In this document: positions 1 through 11,202 of the stretch, in pieces
Numbering within the stretch: position 1 is the first letter of the stretch
How the letters are laid out: each line of letters begins with the position of its first letter
Assembly (NCBI GenBank): GCA_018340805.1
Contig: JACMZG010000008.1
Location: 19,203,096 to 19,267,095 of the forward strand
Reading direction: 5' to 3'
DNA from: Microvelia longipes
Lineage: Eukaryota; Arthropoda; Insecta; Hemiptera; Veliidae
DNA length: 64,000 nt
Notes under the pieces: model-generated
What the model was told of the DNA's origin: nothing
Seen by the model: the letters and a program-made list of their open reading frames with translations, nothing else
Database searches by the model: none
Translations under genes and position numbers: made by a program

Positions 1-2129
1 CTAGGTTGGATGATATCGGAATCCCAGAAATGTCTCCCATGAATGGATTGTCTCCAATAAAAGATAAATCTTTAGATTTAGATTTGGGTGAAAGTGTTGA
101 TGAATTAGTGAATCAGAGACTGGCCAGCCTTCAGGGTGAACTGATCTCCAACAAGACTATAGGAGACCAACTTCTCACAAATTTACTCTTAAAAACAGAA
201 GATAAGAAAATCGACAAAGACAAGCTAGTGAAAGGATCTATTGATCTGGATCTGGGGGAAAGTGTGGACGAATTGGTGAATCAGAGGTTAGCATCCTTGA
301 CTGAGGATATTATTCCAAGTCTTCCCAGCAGAGCGTTAGGGGATGATGTGCTGGTTGGATTGCTTTCTGATACCACATCTATATTCTCTCATATAGAAAA
401 ACCGATTTGCAATACTGAAGTATCATCAGGATACAGTATAGATAAACCCTCTAACTCTCCCTCTCTCTATTCACATTTAGATAAACCAGATAATCAAACT
501 TGTGACACTTTTTCTCCTCACCCTCTATCCAATTATAGCAACAACACTTTGAAAAACTTCTCTGAGACTCCAACTAACGTATTATATTCAAATTTAGATA
601 AGGGTTTGCTCAACTCAGTTAACCCAGAAATGTTCTCAATTGACAAACCAACTCAAAATACGGATTTTAGCGAAACATTAATGTTTAATAAAAACACATT
701 GAAAAATTTTAATAAAAGTTCTGGTAGGAGTTACAATGAGTTGAGTGTAGGGAATGATGTGTTCTTTCCTAAGAGATCTCATAGTTTATCTGAAAGTCAT
801 TCCAATTTGTTTTCTCTGAATAAGCATTCCTCTGATACAAGTTTACTTGATACTCAGTCTTCCTTATGCGCTGATAAACCTGCCTCTAGCCCTGATATTT
901 TTAAACAAGTTTCCTCGCAAATATTAAATGAGTCTTCATCTATATTCTCATCTTTGGATAAAAGTTACAACCCTGCCACCTCGAGTATATTACTGGGTTC
1001 CTCTAATTCAACAAGTCTTTTTAAACTTTCATCTCCTGAAAGAGAAGTGGCCTCTCCAAATTTATTAAATTCAATATTGGACAAACCTGTTACAACTCAG
1101 TTCTTAGAAAAGCCAATGTCAGAGTCAAATAACATTCTTAATAGCATGTTAGAGAAGCGCATCTCCTCTCAGTCTACTAATACTTGTAATGTGGAAAATC
1201 CTCAGAGTTTGGATTGTTTGCTGGATAAGTCTCCTGGAGTTTATAAACCTTCAGATAAATCTGTTACCCAACCTTCAAACATATTAAATTCTATTTTAGA
1301 AAAACCTTTGTCACAATCTGTTTTTACTTGTAAAGCGCCGATACAGACTACAAACATATTGAGCTCTATGCTTGCCAAGCCAAATACTTCCAAGACTAAT
1401 TCATCCAATAGTTTGGATAAACAAGTTTCCAAATCGATCTATAAGACTTCTGATAAACAGGTTGGTGTGTTTAAACCTTCAAAACCTAAGACTGTTTTTA
1501 AGACAAAGGATCAATCTCAACCAAATAACTTGTTTGAAAAACACTCTTCTGTGAGTACTTTTGATAGAGCTGTGTCTTCAAAGATTTTTGATAAATCATC
1601 ATCCACTTGTGATGGATACAACTCAATACAATCATCAAGTAAGTCATCAATAGATAATGTAGTGGCTCAACCTTTCAACTCAATAGAAAAACAACAATCG
1701 GCTAATTTATTGAACTCCATCCTAGAGAAATCTATGCCTTCACAGAGTGTTTACTCTTTAGACAAGTGTGCAGCTCAGCCTACTGACATTTGTACCACTT
1801 CTCCATCTGCTAATTACTCAGTTGATGTGCCTACTAAGCCATCCAGACGGGTCACCTCCACATCTTCTCGATCACTACTGAGGAAATCTCGAAATAGTCA
1901 GTCAGATAATAATAAAAATGGAAATGACGTGTCATCAAGTACATGCTGGAGTAGTGTGAGCTCTAGTTCAGATTTATTTTCACCTCTAGACAAGCGTGTA
2001 TCTGAGTCTACTCAAGACTTGATCAAGTCTCTAGAGAATCTTTCTGCAGAGATCCCAGCTCCCTCTTCTTCCACAGCGGCTCTACAAGACTTCTCTATCT
2101 TCTCCCAACATTTGTCTAGAGGTAACTAA
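1..2129 (+). CDS. 3' part of an unrecognised Ser/Asn-rich motif-repeat protein (partial)
   Basis: The reading frame is open from the left edge to a TAA at 2127-2129, giving about 708 codons. The true start or the upstream exons lie outside the window, because the frame has no stop before position 6 and no convincing start context. I do not recognise the protein. It is rich in Ser, Asn, Leu, Lys and Pro, with no membrane segment or catalytic motif, and is probably mostly disordered. Two kinds of repeat stand out. A 19-residue acidic block starting DLDLGESVDEL and ending NQRLASL occurs identically at residues 24-42 and 80-98 (numbered from the codon at 6). Many short LDKP or LEKP motifs follow, including five copies of the pattern N-[IL]-L-[NS]-S-[IM]-L-x-K near 1060, 1130, 1280, 1350 and 1705. 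The long uninterrupted frame and conserved repeats argue for a real exon. It reads toward the vestigial gene, about 11.9 kb away. Function unknown; a scaffold or regulatory protein is only a guess. Confidence 0.8.
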   Translation, partial: RLDDIGIPEMSPMNGLSPIKDKSLDLDLGESVDELVNQRLASLQGELISNKTIGDQLLTNLLLKTEDKKIDKDKLVKGSIDLDLGESVDELVNQRLASLTEDIIPSLPSRALGDDVLVGLLSDTTSIFSHIEKPICNTEVSSGYSIDKPSNSPSLYSHLDKPDNQTCDTFSPHPLSNYSNNTLKNFSETPTNVLYSNLDKGLLNSVNPEMFSIDKPTQNTDFSETLMFNKNTLKNFNKSSGRSYNELSVGNDVFFPKRSHSLSESHSNLFSLNKHSSDTSLLDTQSSLCADKPASSPDIFKQVSSQILNESSSIFSSLDKSYNPATSSILLGSSNSTSLFKLSSPEREVASPNLLNSILDKPVTTQFLEKPMSESNNILNSMLEKRISSQSTNTCNVENPQSLDCLLDKSPGVYKPSDKSVTQPSNILNSILEKPLSQSVFTCKAPIQTTNILSSMLAKPNTSKTNSSNSLDKQVSKSIYKTSDKQVGVFKPSKPKTVFKTKDQSQPNNLFEKHSSVSTFDRAVSSKIFDKSSSTCDGYNSIQSSSKSSIDNVVAQPFNSIEKQQSANLLNSILEKSMPSQSVYSLDKCAAQPTDICTTSPSANYSVDVPTKPSRRVTSTSSRSLLRKSRNSQSDNNKNGNDVSSSTCWSSVSSSSDLFSPLDKRVSESTQDLIKSLENLSAEIPAPSSSTAALQDFSIFSQHLSRGN

Positions 2130-3060
2130 AATGTTCTTTCTAATTAGTTTCATCCTATGTTACACTTCTGTAGATACTGTTTACTTTTAAATTGTCTGAA
2201 GCTAATATTGCTCAGTAAAATGATTATTCATTTTATCAATCTATTTTAAACAACTCCTTGTATAAATAAAGGATGTTTCTCCTTTCATGGAATCCCTATC
2301 TTGAATAAAAGTGTTTTACTAACTGAATTGATCTATGGTTATTCGTATCACATTACCTCTATACTCTTGTTTTAATCATAGCCTTTAAAACAGTTATTCT
2401 TTCTCAGCATACATCTTTTATTGCTTCTTAACAAAAAATAACAATAAAAAGGTTTAAAATTTGTTGAAATACCAGTAAATTATTAGTTTATCTATCAAAT
2501 GCATTTTTTAATGAATCCTGACATTAATTGATGATTTGATCAATGTTTCAATTTTTTTAGAATCAAAAACAGCGATAGGACAGAAGTTATGATCTTCACT
2601 CGACATCCTCTAATCTGATCAACGCTAAGTAATATTTTATTATCAACCACTTGTTGCTCTTGAGACACCAGATGCTCAGCTGACGCTTATCATCACATGC
2701 TCATTAACTTCTTCCCTCGCTCACATTGGTATTTGTAGAAACTGATTAGAAATTGTGTAAATATAATGTATTGATTTATCGTCTTTGTACCTGATTAGAT
2801 GTAGTTTAAGTTTTGTATGTAAATTTGTTTCCACTATAAGTATAAATTTAAATGTTTGCTGATGATATAGTGTAAATGTAAAATAAAAAAAATATATTTA
2901 TAGAAATATTTTATTTTAAAGAAATGTTTGTAAATATTGATGTTGAAAGTACTAATTGTATTATTTATAGGTTTAGTGCATTTAAATTCTATGTGATCTT
3001 GGTTTTTATTCAGTGAACTCAGGCAAAAATGTATTTTGGAATTTATTCTTGCATTAAAAA
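2130..3060 (+). other. probable 3'UTR of the upstream gene
   Basis: AT-rich sequence following the TAA, with no open frame. AATAAA hexamers lie at 2265-2270, 2304-2309 and 2882-2887, so alternative short and long 3' ends are possible. Two TGTAAATA octamers (2756-2763 and 2929-2936) match the Pumilio recognition element and fall before the distal signal. The extent of the UTR is inferred from these signals only. Confidence 0.5.
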
Positions 3061-4913
3061 AGTAATTAATGTATTTTAAAGTTACAAATGTATTTTATAC
3101 AATTTTTATTATATTCTTAGTTTTGATTTTTGTTAATTTGAGGATATGCCATCACCTCTTATCTCCCATACACTGCCCTACATATTTTATATTGAAGATT
3201 GTGTTAAATTCAAACTAAATTTGTACAATTAGATATTACTCGGTGACATTATAATTTTTAGGTGTTTAAAGGCTAAAGCTTTGAGTCTTAGCTTAATGAA
3301 ACCTCTTGACAATATTAGCTACAATAAATCTCAACTTAATTTCACTTGTGGACTTTCTCAGTTTATTCAACTTCTATAATTAATCAAATCTGTTTATTAG
3401 ACTTAATGAGTGTTCTTTTATCAGTAAGAAAAAATGACATTAAATAAAAAATAAGTAAATGCTAATGATCCTTACACTTTGATGTTTTAAAACTCTCTAA
3501 AAAATTAACATTAGCCCATGCTGCCTTGTTCACTGAATCAACTCTTTGATATACTAACTCTGAATAATTTTTAAAAACAGTGTCTATTTCTCTTTAATAA
3601 ATGTGATATTTTTATTTAGTAATATTTGAATTCATAAATACTTATAAATAAAGATAGATGAATTTTAATGAATCGACATTACCTTAGGTTTTGTGCTTTT
3701 GGTTTAAGTAGGTGGGGATCATTTTTAAAAAATTTACTCTTTTGTAGTTTCTAAATATGAAAATTATTATTAAATTATATTGAAGAAAAGAAACAAATTA
3801 TCTAGAAATCTCATTTATTAGCTTACAGTCAACATGTTACATGGTTACAGCAGGTATTATATTTATTTATTTCATTCTATTTATTCACAAATTCAGTTTA
3901 ATCTGTTTACCAAGGGTGTACTCTAAGTAAAAATCTTCTTATAATGCTCAACTATTTAGTACTTTTTTTAATTCATTTTATACCCCCCCCCCCCCCCCCT
4001 ATGGAAGCACTCGTAAGACCTCAATAATTTTGTTTATTCACTTTAGGATTGTTTTAGACTCCTAAAATTTGTAGTTGAGGAGGAAAGCATCCTATTTAAT
4101 TTACTTTTTCTAAATAGATTTTTTGCTGTAATTATGATTTTAGTGGAATATTATTAAAGAAAGAAATTATGTTTCTCTATTAGGTCCACTAAAAGTATTA
4201 AGAATTGTTTGATGTAAGTGTAAATTTAGAGCGAACTTAATTGCAAGCGGAGCTAGGTGAAATATATTTAAATTTCCTTTTATTTTTCCAATTAAACATC
4301 CAATATATTATTGTGTAATATGTCTATAATGCAAGCTGTTAGGTTGTGACCCTCTACTATGAAAATAAGTTTAAGGTGTCTACTTTCTCTGAATTTCTTA
4401 TGATGTTTCAGTCTTTCATTTACTTAAATTTAACATAAAATTTAATTAATTAGACCTGTTGATTTGATTTTCAAAATAAAACCATGCTTTCTAAAAGCTT
4501 GGATTATAACCGCCAGACCACTAAACAAAATGTGGTAATTTTTATGTTACCGAAATGATTCCCACCCTATTCATAACCGTTTTCTTGTTAACTGTACTAA
4601 ATTAATTATCTCAAGCAATGTACTTTACATTGAAAAAGGAGATTAACTTATGTAAATATTTTGTGAAATAATAATAAATTTTCTATTTTGTTTCAATAAA
4701 ATAAAAAATAAATAGACATAAAACTATTTATTTATGTTTTTCTAACCTTTAGGATGGACTGGAGAGTATTTAAATACATTTATTTAAAAAAGTGTTTGAA
4801 TACATTTTTTAGTTAATCATGGGGATCTTTAGATGATGAGGGTATGAGGGGTATTAATTCCAATTGGTCTCCTAAATCCTAAAATATGCCTTAAAAGGGT
4901 TTTACAAAAAAAC

Positions 4914-4914
<1 letters not shown>
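3061..4914. other. AT-rich intergenic sequence, no gene seen
   Basis: No open frame of note and no recognisable gene. A pure C-run of about 16 bases at 3985-4001 is the only compositional oddity; the rest is AT-rich unique-looking sequence. Confidence 0.6.
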
Positions 4915-4977
<63 letters not shown>

Positions 4978-4982
4978 ATATT
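4915..4982. repeat. (TA)n microsatellite
   Basis: Nearly pure TA dinucleotide repeat, interrupted once near 4966. Confidence 0.95.
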
Positions 4983-5140
4983 AACTAAAATTGCACTGCG
5001 TTCATGTAATTTTATACATATAAAGATACAAATATAAATTAAGAGGCAGGAAGTGAAGAATTAGACAATTCTCAATGGCTATGAAAAAGCTGAAAATGAC
5101 TGGGTATCAGCATGATGCAGCTTTATGTGTAAATGACAAA

Positions 5141-5845
5141 AATCGGGTACGGGTACTTTGGAATCTTAACGATTGTCCTCAGAATATTCAAGTCATTGAA
5201 TTTATACAGCAACACGACTTCGGACTCGCTTCGCTTGTCCTCAGATATCATGTACATCACATCTGTTTTAATCTAAGCGGTCTCCCATCCAGACACTGAC
5301 CGTGCTCGATCCTGCTTAGCTGTTATGATCTATGACAAAAATCATGATACACTTGTTGTATTAAAACGAAACTTTGTTTACTTATTTATTGTCTAATGGT
5401 TTACACTTCAACCAAAGTTCAACTCAACTGGATTATTTTCTGATTTTTCATATTTTTTTTTAAAAAACGTACACAAGTCATATGATATAAATTTAACTAA
5501 TGCTTATAATAAGTTTGAACTAATGCTGATTATAAAATGAAACTTGCACATATGTTATTCTTTTACATGGCTGCAAATGTGTCAAATATCAATCCAATCG
5601 CATTATTTTTTTGCGTTTTATGGTTTTAAAATTTTTTGCAGTTATTATTGTGGTTAAATGACGTCAAAAAATGATTTTCCAGATTGCACAACTACACCGA
5701 TAGACTGATTTTTATACAAATTTCAACTCTGGGAGCTTAGATGATAATGGACCCTCTTATACACACACACCTGAAACAAATGACTCCCGTGTTATCCCAG
5801 TTTCAAATTATTTGCTAACACAAAAATATTTAGATTTACTTAAAG
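5141..5845 (-). mobile_element. 5S-rRNA-derived dispersed element, copy 1
   Basis: Copy of a dispersed family present at least six times in the window with a 5S-like block. On the minus strand it reads from about 5845 down to the 3' end marked by the complement of AATCGGGTACGGG at 5141. The 5S-like block is the complement of 5276-5318: a GGATGGG-type box followed by GA(C)CGC, and an AAGCAG box, in the order and spacing of the 5S internal control region. The roughly 500 bases upstream (in the minus sense) match the other copies, with landmark phrases such as GACGTCAT and GATGATAA. No open reading frame is conserved, so it is non-autonomous. Confidence 0.75.
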
Positions 5846-5849
5846 GGCA

Positions 5850-6466
<617 letters not shown>

Positions 6467-6479
6467 AAACGCTTTCTTG

Positions 6480-6660
6480 TATCGAAATAAAACTTAGTAC
6501 AAAAATCAACCTTGTTAATGTTCCGTCAAAAATATATGTGACGTCATAACCCACGAAAATGACCCCACAAAATTATAAAAATCATAAAGTTTAGATTGGG
6601 CTGACATTTTTTACACATATACTACTACGATTGGTTCAAGAAATACAAAGTTTTATTGTA
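6480..6660 (+). mobile_element. fragment of the 5S-derived element body
   Basis: Contains the family phrases ACAAAAATCAA and TGACGTCAT in the same order as the element bodies at 12520-12600 and 55950-56010. It lacks the 5S-like block and the 3' end. A fragment by comparison within the window. Confidence 0.5.
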
Positions 6661-6661
6661 T

Positions 6662-6838
6662 TGACACAATATAATTGTGCGAGAATGTAACAAGCAAAAT
6701 GCAATGCTACATCTGGAAACTGTTCCATCATTCGACATTCGTCATACTTGATGGCTCGACATAATGTCATGTCCCACTCTGTTTCGTTACGTCTAACTCA
6801 TCAGGGCGCCGACAGAGCCTAAACTCACTCTGACCTTC
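6662..6838 (-). repeat. inverted partial copy of the 317-bp hammerhead repeat
   Basis: The reverse complement matches the tandem units that follow at 6839-7582, so the two orientations meet tail to head near 6838. It contains one full hammerhead core on the minus strand (6776-6819) and stops at a GTGTCAA-type sequence. The separate copy at 43094 stops at the same point. Confidence 0.85.
6776..6819 (-). ncRNA. hammerhead ribozyme motif, inverted copy
   Basis: Read on the minus strand: helix III strand CTCTG, cleavage triplet GTC, GGCGCC, core CTGATGA, helix II GTTA with loop GACG and TAAC, core GAAA, then CAGAG closing helix III. All invariant core positions are present. Confidence 0.7.
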
Positions 6839-7050
6839 AGATGTAGCATTGCATTTTGCTTGTTACATTTCCTTGGTGTCTCTCGCACAATTATATTGTG
6901 TCAACTATTCATGTTTTGCAAAACTCGGTAGTATCAAAATGATATATGTTTTGCTTGCCATGCATGATGGCGGTAAGAGAGCACCGCTCGTCTCTGGTAA
7001 GTACTTCACATTATATTCTTCGGAATTGATTGAAGGTCAGAGTGAGTTCA

Positions 7051-7094
7051 GGCTCTGTCGGCGCCCTGATGAGTTAGACGTAACGAAACAGAGT
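7051..7094 (+). ncRNA. hammerhead ribozyme motif, unit 1
   Basis: CTCTG then GTC (predicted cleavage after 7059), GGCGCC, CTGATGA, GTTA, loop GACG, TAAC, GAAA, CAGAG. Helix III is six pairs and helix II is four perfect pairs. Helix I would be formed by the self-complementary GGCGCC, which cannot fold into a stable hairpin on itself. Cleavage may therefore need two units pairing as a double hammerhead. This is a type III layout (open at helix III). Confidence 0.72.
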
Positions 7095-7367
7095 GGGACA
7101 TGACGTTATGTCGAGCCATCAAGTATGACGAATGTCGAATGATGGAACAGTTCACAGATGTAGCATTGCATTTTGCTTGTTACATTTCCTTGGTGTCTCT
7201 TGCACAATTATATTGTGTCAACTATTCATGTTTTGCAAAACTCGGTAGTATCAAAATGATATATGTTTTGCTTGCCATGCATGATGGCGGTAAGAGAGCA
7301 CCGCTCGTCTCTGGTAAGTACTTCACATTATATTCTTCGGAATTGATTGAAGGTCAGAGTGAGTTCA

Positions 7368-7411
7368 GGCTCTGTCGGCGCCCTGATGAGTTAGACGTAA
7401 CGAAACAGAGT
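7368..7411 (+). ncRNA. hammerhead ribozyme motif, unit 2
   Basis: Identical to the unit-1 motif and exactly 317 bp downstream, with predicted cleavage after 7376. Cleavage at both sites would release a 317-nt RNA spanning 7060-7376. Confidence 0.72.
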
Positions 7412-7606
7412 GGGACATGACATTATGTCGAGCCGTCAAGTATGACGAATGTCGAATGATGGAACAGTTCACAGATGTAGCATTGCATTTTGCTTGTTAC
7501 ATTTCCTTGGTGTCTCTCGCTCAATAATATTGTGTCAACTATTCATGTTTTGCAAAACTCGGTAGTATCAAAATGATATTTTATTGTATTATTAGAATCA
7601 ATTCTG

Positions 7607-8779
7607 GTTTTATTGATTGACATTTATATGTCAAACAAAACATTGCCATTGATTGACATAACAAATGACGTATGTTTACTAATACATTTGATAATTTTCT
7701 TATATCGTGGCAGTATGCCACTTGTATATAAATCAGCATTGTTGATCTAATAAATTGCAACAACCATGTGGCGGCGGAGCGGCTAAGAGGTTTATGACAG
7801 CACCTGCTAGCAAAGCGAGCCTTTTTTCCTATATCAATGTAAATATTTATTGCAATCTAGTGAGTGATATCTTTATTTAATTAATTGATTTTTTTAGTGA
7901 AACAAAAATCTTCATTGATTAATAGATTTTTAATTTTATTGATATATTCTAACGTGAGTTCCGGCTGTAACACATTACTAGTTTGAACTGTAATCAGCCT
8001 AACTGTAGTAAGTGAATTGATTTTATGAACATATTATTTATTAAGAAAGTCGCAATTGAATAGACATATAATGGGTAAATGGTAGGTACAATTTTTATGG
8101 TCATGGATCGAGTTAAGATAAAGCTAAATCCAAATATAACCCTTTTAATTTTACTTTTGTGTGATATTAAATATTCTTGATTTTTTTAAAAATAAATTTA
8201 GTACTCTAAAAAAATTTGATAAAAATGATGAGCTAAAGAAATACTAACTCTTAATATTGTCTTTATGTTGTACAAACCAATAAAAAAACATCCCCTTCAA
8301 TATGTTTAGATAATAATCAGTTATATGGTGTGGAAAGAATTAGGGGGGGGGGAGCACTTGAAAAGAGAGGAGAGCACTTGTAAAGGGGGGCCGTTTCTAG
8401 TGTCGCACTTGAAGTATTAATATCAGTACAACCCTCTCTACATCATTTGCTTTATCGAATAACCCCTTTGTGCTGTGTGTCAGAGTGTGTAGGTTCAGGG
8501 AGACTAAAGAGTCACTTGATATTGGAGTATTAGTTTATTTTATTAAGCTTTAGTTTGAAATATATTAAAAAGTTTGTTTTTTATTTCTCGTCGCTTGACA
8601 TATAGGGGAGGCAGGTGCAACGAGTTATTTGATCAATTTCATTAGTTCTACTTTCTTGTTTCAGTGACTAGGGTATTGATTAGACGTGGAATAATAGTAC
8701 ATCATTTTTACACATCCATTCTTTATGACCTCTTTTGTCGTCTCTTTATCCATATAATTGAGACTTACAATTTGAAAGA
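7607..8779. other. intergenic sequence, no gene seen
   Basis: AT-rich. A G-rich patch at 8343-8390 (runs of G flanking repeated GAGCACTTG) is probably the end of an unidentified repeat. Nothing else supportable. Confidence 0.5.
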
Positions 8780-8963
8780 TGTAAATAATGAAAGGAAAAA
8801 AGTCTCTCCACAAAATAAAACTTTATTGGCAAAGCGCTTTCAACTTAGTAGAGGCCATTGTTTGTTAGGTTTTGCGCTGATGATGTCCTCTAGTTAGGTT
8901 GAAAGCGCTTTGCCAATAAAGTTTTATTTTGTGTAGAGACTTCATTCCTTTCATCATTTGTAA
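8780..8963. repeat. imperfect palindrome with a hammerhead-like core
   Basis: Arms of about 68-72 bases (8780-8852 and 8897-8963) share the phrases AAAGCGCTTT, CAATAAAG and GAGACTT in opposite orientation. The right half contains CTGATGA at 8879-8885 and GAAAGC at 8901. A related single copy lies at 61370-61430. Best read as inverted terminal pieces of a Penelope-like retroelement, by analogy with the other hammerhead-like sites here. Confidence 0.6.
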
Positions 8964-10709
8964 TGGACTCCATTAACGCTCACTCTAAGGATATTGAAAG
9001 ATGTAGTTAAAATTTAGTTTTTTATCAAGTTAAATTGAAATTATGGACCCAGGATGGATCAGAAATTAAAATCTAATGTAGCAATGCTAATACTAGCTTG
9101 TTGTATATTTTGACTGCCGTAATTAAAAAAAAAATATATATTTTCTTTATTTTTGGCTACATTTTCTTGCGGGAAGAATGTTACGAAAAAGACAGAGAGA
9201 GAAATGGATTTACACACAAAGACAGCGGTCTGTCAACAGTGTTGGTCTCAGGGTCTACCTCATACCAACTAAAACTCATTCCGCTAAACCCCTTGACCCT
9301 AAAAAAATTAAATATAAAATAGTCATTTTTTTTAAATAATTTGTCTTATTAATAAAAAATAATAATAAATTTATGTGTTGTAGTAGTATTGGTCGAGTTC
9401 TTTTTAGTCAAAGTGCAAATCAATTGCATTGACTGTTTGCAATTGTACAAAAATGTATGTGTATGCAAATAAAGGTTTTATTCATTTTTTAAAAAAAGCA
9501 AATAATTCTACAATTTAATTGAGATGTATTACGTTGGAATTAAATTAACTGCTAACCATATTTACTCAGGATTTTATGAGGACAATTCAATTATAACATA
9601 CTTTTAACGTCATAAACAAATAAAATCACATAAATAAAATTACAAATATACAAATAAAATACAAATCCCAGTCCCAGCTCAACAAACCAAAGGGGCCCAG
9701 CTATATTTGTGCGAGAGAGCCCAAAATTTAAACTACATTTCCCATTAGCTGATAAGCTCAATTTCAATGAACTATCATGACTATGAAATTACAGTTGTCG
9801 ACACAAGTTGGAAACTACAGCCAAAAGAGTCAAAGTTTTTTCTTAGTAGTAGTTCACAGTATTGTGGTCTGGAAGGTTTGCTCTTAATTTAAGTCTGGTT
9901 GTAGCGTGGTGGAAAGGTTTAAAATTCTTTAGATAGAATCCACTGTGGAGTCAGAAATTCCTTGCAAACCCTTCTCAAGGGCCACCAAATTAAATCTTTT
10001 TATATTGTCCTGTTGGATTTTCCTTCTTTATTTCTAACTTATTTCCTTATTCTGTCCTCTTCCTCTCCCAAATTCCTATTTCCTAAATGTCCCTAGCTCA
10101 ACTCCTTATTGTGTCCCTTCCTAGCTCAACTCCTTATCGTGTCCCTTTTGTCCTTCGACGTCTCTAAGAACCCTTTTCGAGTCAAACTTATCTTATACTA
10201 AGTTTTTAATAAAACAGTATTTGCATGTTTTCTTTTTTTATCTCGAGTTTCAATACCTTCTAGGAGAATATGTGGTTCATTGTTAGATGATTTTTATTAT
10301 GTGCCGAAAAATCGCTTAAGCCAATAATAGCTTTGTCTTAGTAGATAAGAGAATAAGAGATGGATAGATAAATTTGTTTCAAAATAAATTATTTAGAAAA
10401 AGTTAAAATAGATAAATAAGATAGACAGTTTTTGTAAAAACACGTTTTTTAACAATCTTTTTATTTTACATGAATAAATACAAAACAAAAAATAAATACA
10501 TAAATAATAAAAACAAAAAGTATTCATTCAAAAAGCAAGGATACCTCCCACTATAGATCAAAGACCTGTGACGTCAGAGCTACAATATCTTGTTGTTAAT
10601 AATTAAGTTATTTATTCATTATTTAATTTATTTAGTTTTATAATTTTATTTAGATTAGATGGTAGACTTATTCTTACAATTTATGTTCACTAGTTGTTTA
10701 AATTATTAA
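8964..10709. other. intergenic sequence, no gene seen
   Basis: AT-rich unique or degenerate repeat sequence. A short pyrimidine-rich duplication (AACTCCTTAT with TGTCCC) lies near 10098-10145. No supported gene. Confidence 0.5.
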
Positions 10710-10822
10710 TCTAGGTTTCTTAAAAGGGGTCTTATCTAGGTTTTCTTAAAAGGGGTCTTATCTAGGTTTCTTAAAAGGGGTCTTATCTAGGTTTCTTAAA
10801 AGGGGTCTTATCTAGGTTTCTG
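10710..10822. repeat. 25-bp minisatellite, about 4.5 copies
   Basis: Unit built of TCTAGGTTTC, TTAAAAGGGG and TCTTA, repeated head to tail with a single extra T in one copy. Confidence 0.95.
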
Positions 10823-11034
10823 TTTCTTTTATTGGTTACGTTTATTTATATTTTTTTCGATTGATTTACTTTTATTTTCTACAAATGTTGAAGGATTTTA
10901 TTTTCAACACCTAATTTAAAATAATCATTTCTTCATTTCCAAGATTAAAATTATTTAAAGGGACTTTTAGCAATGTTAAAAATTGTATTAATTATTTTAA
11001 ATGTAAAATTTTAATAAAATATTATAAAAACAGG

Positions 11035-11180
11035 GTTGTTCACACTGTATTTTTCACAGGGTTGAACCCCGTTCACACGACTACTGCCGGCGGGCTTGAA
11101 CCCCCTAGAAGGTTGAACCTCTTGTTCAACCTCATAGAGTTTGAAAAATCCATGGAAACGCGGGGTTGAACCCCTGCCAA
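11035..11180. repeat. cluster of GGGTTGAACCCC palindromes
   Basis: Several copies of the self-complementary word GGTTGAACC lie within 150 bases in both direct and broken forms, in a locally GC-rich patch. Possibly the end of an unidentified DNA transposon. Confidence 0.45.
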
Positions 11181-11202
11181 ACCCTAAAAATCTTCATATA
11201 GA

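Larger units (their letters stand above)
6839..7582 (+). repeat. tandem 317-bp repeat with hammerhead ribozymes (retrozyme-like)
   Basis: Direct copies begin at 6841, 7158 and 7475 (anchor ATGTAGCATT), a period of exactly 317 bp; the third copy diverges at about 7577. The copies are nearly identical, so the array is recent. Units 1 and 2 each end with a hammerhead motif. The period is not a multiple of three, so the 84- and 106-residue open frames across it are unlikely to be genes. Metazoan retrozymes are known as tandem units of a few hundred bases bounded by hammerhead ribozymes, and this fits in size and layout. A non-ribozyme satellite with a chance motif is the alternative, but the covarying helices argue against it. 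Confidence 0.8.

Noticed and set aside
6849..7420. Two overlapping open frames of 84 and 106 codons with identical C-termini
   Set aside because: They come from the 317-bp tandem repeat, whose period is not a multiple of three, and show no coding signature beyond the repeat identity.
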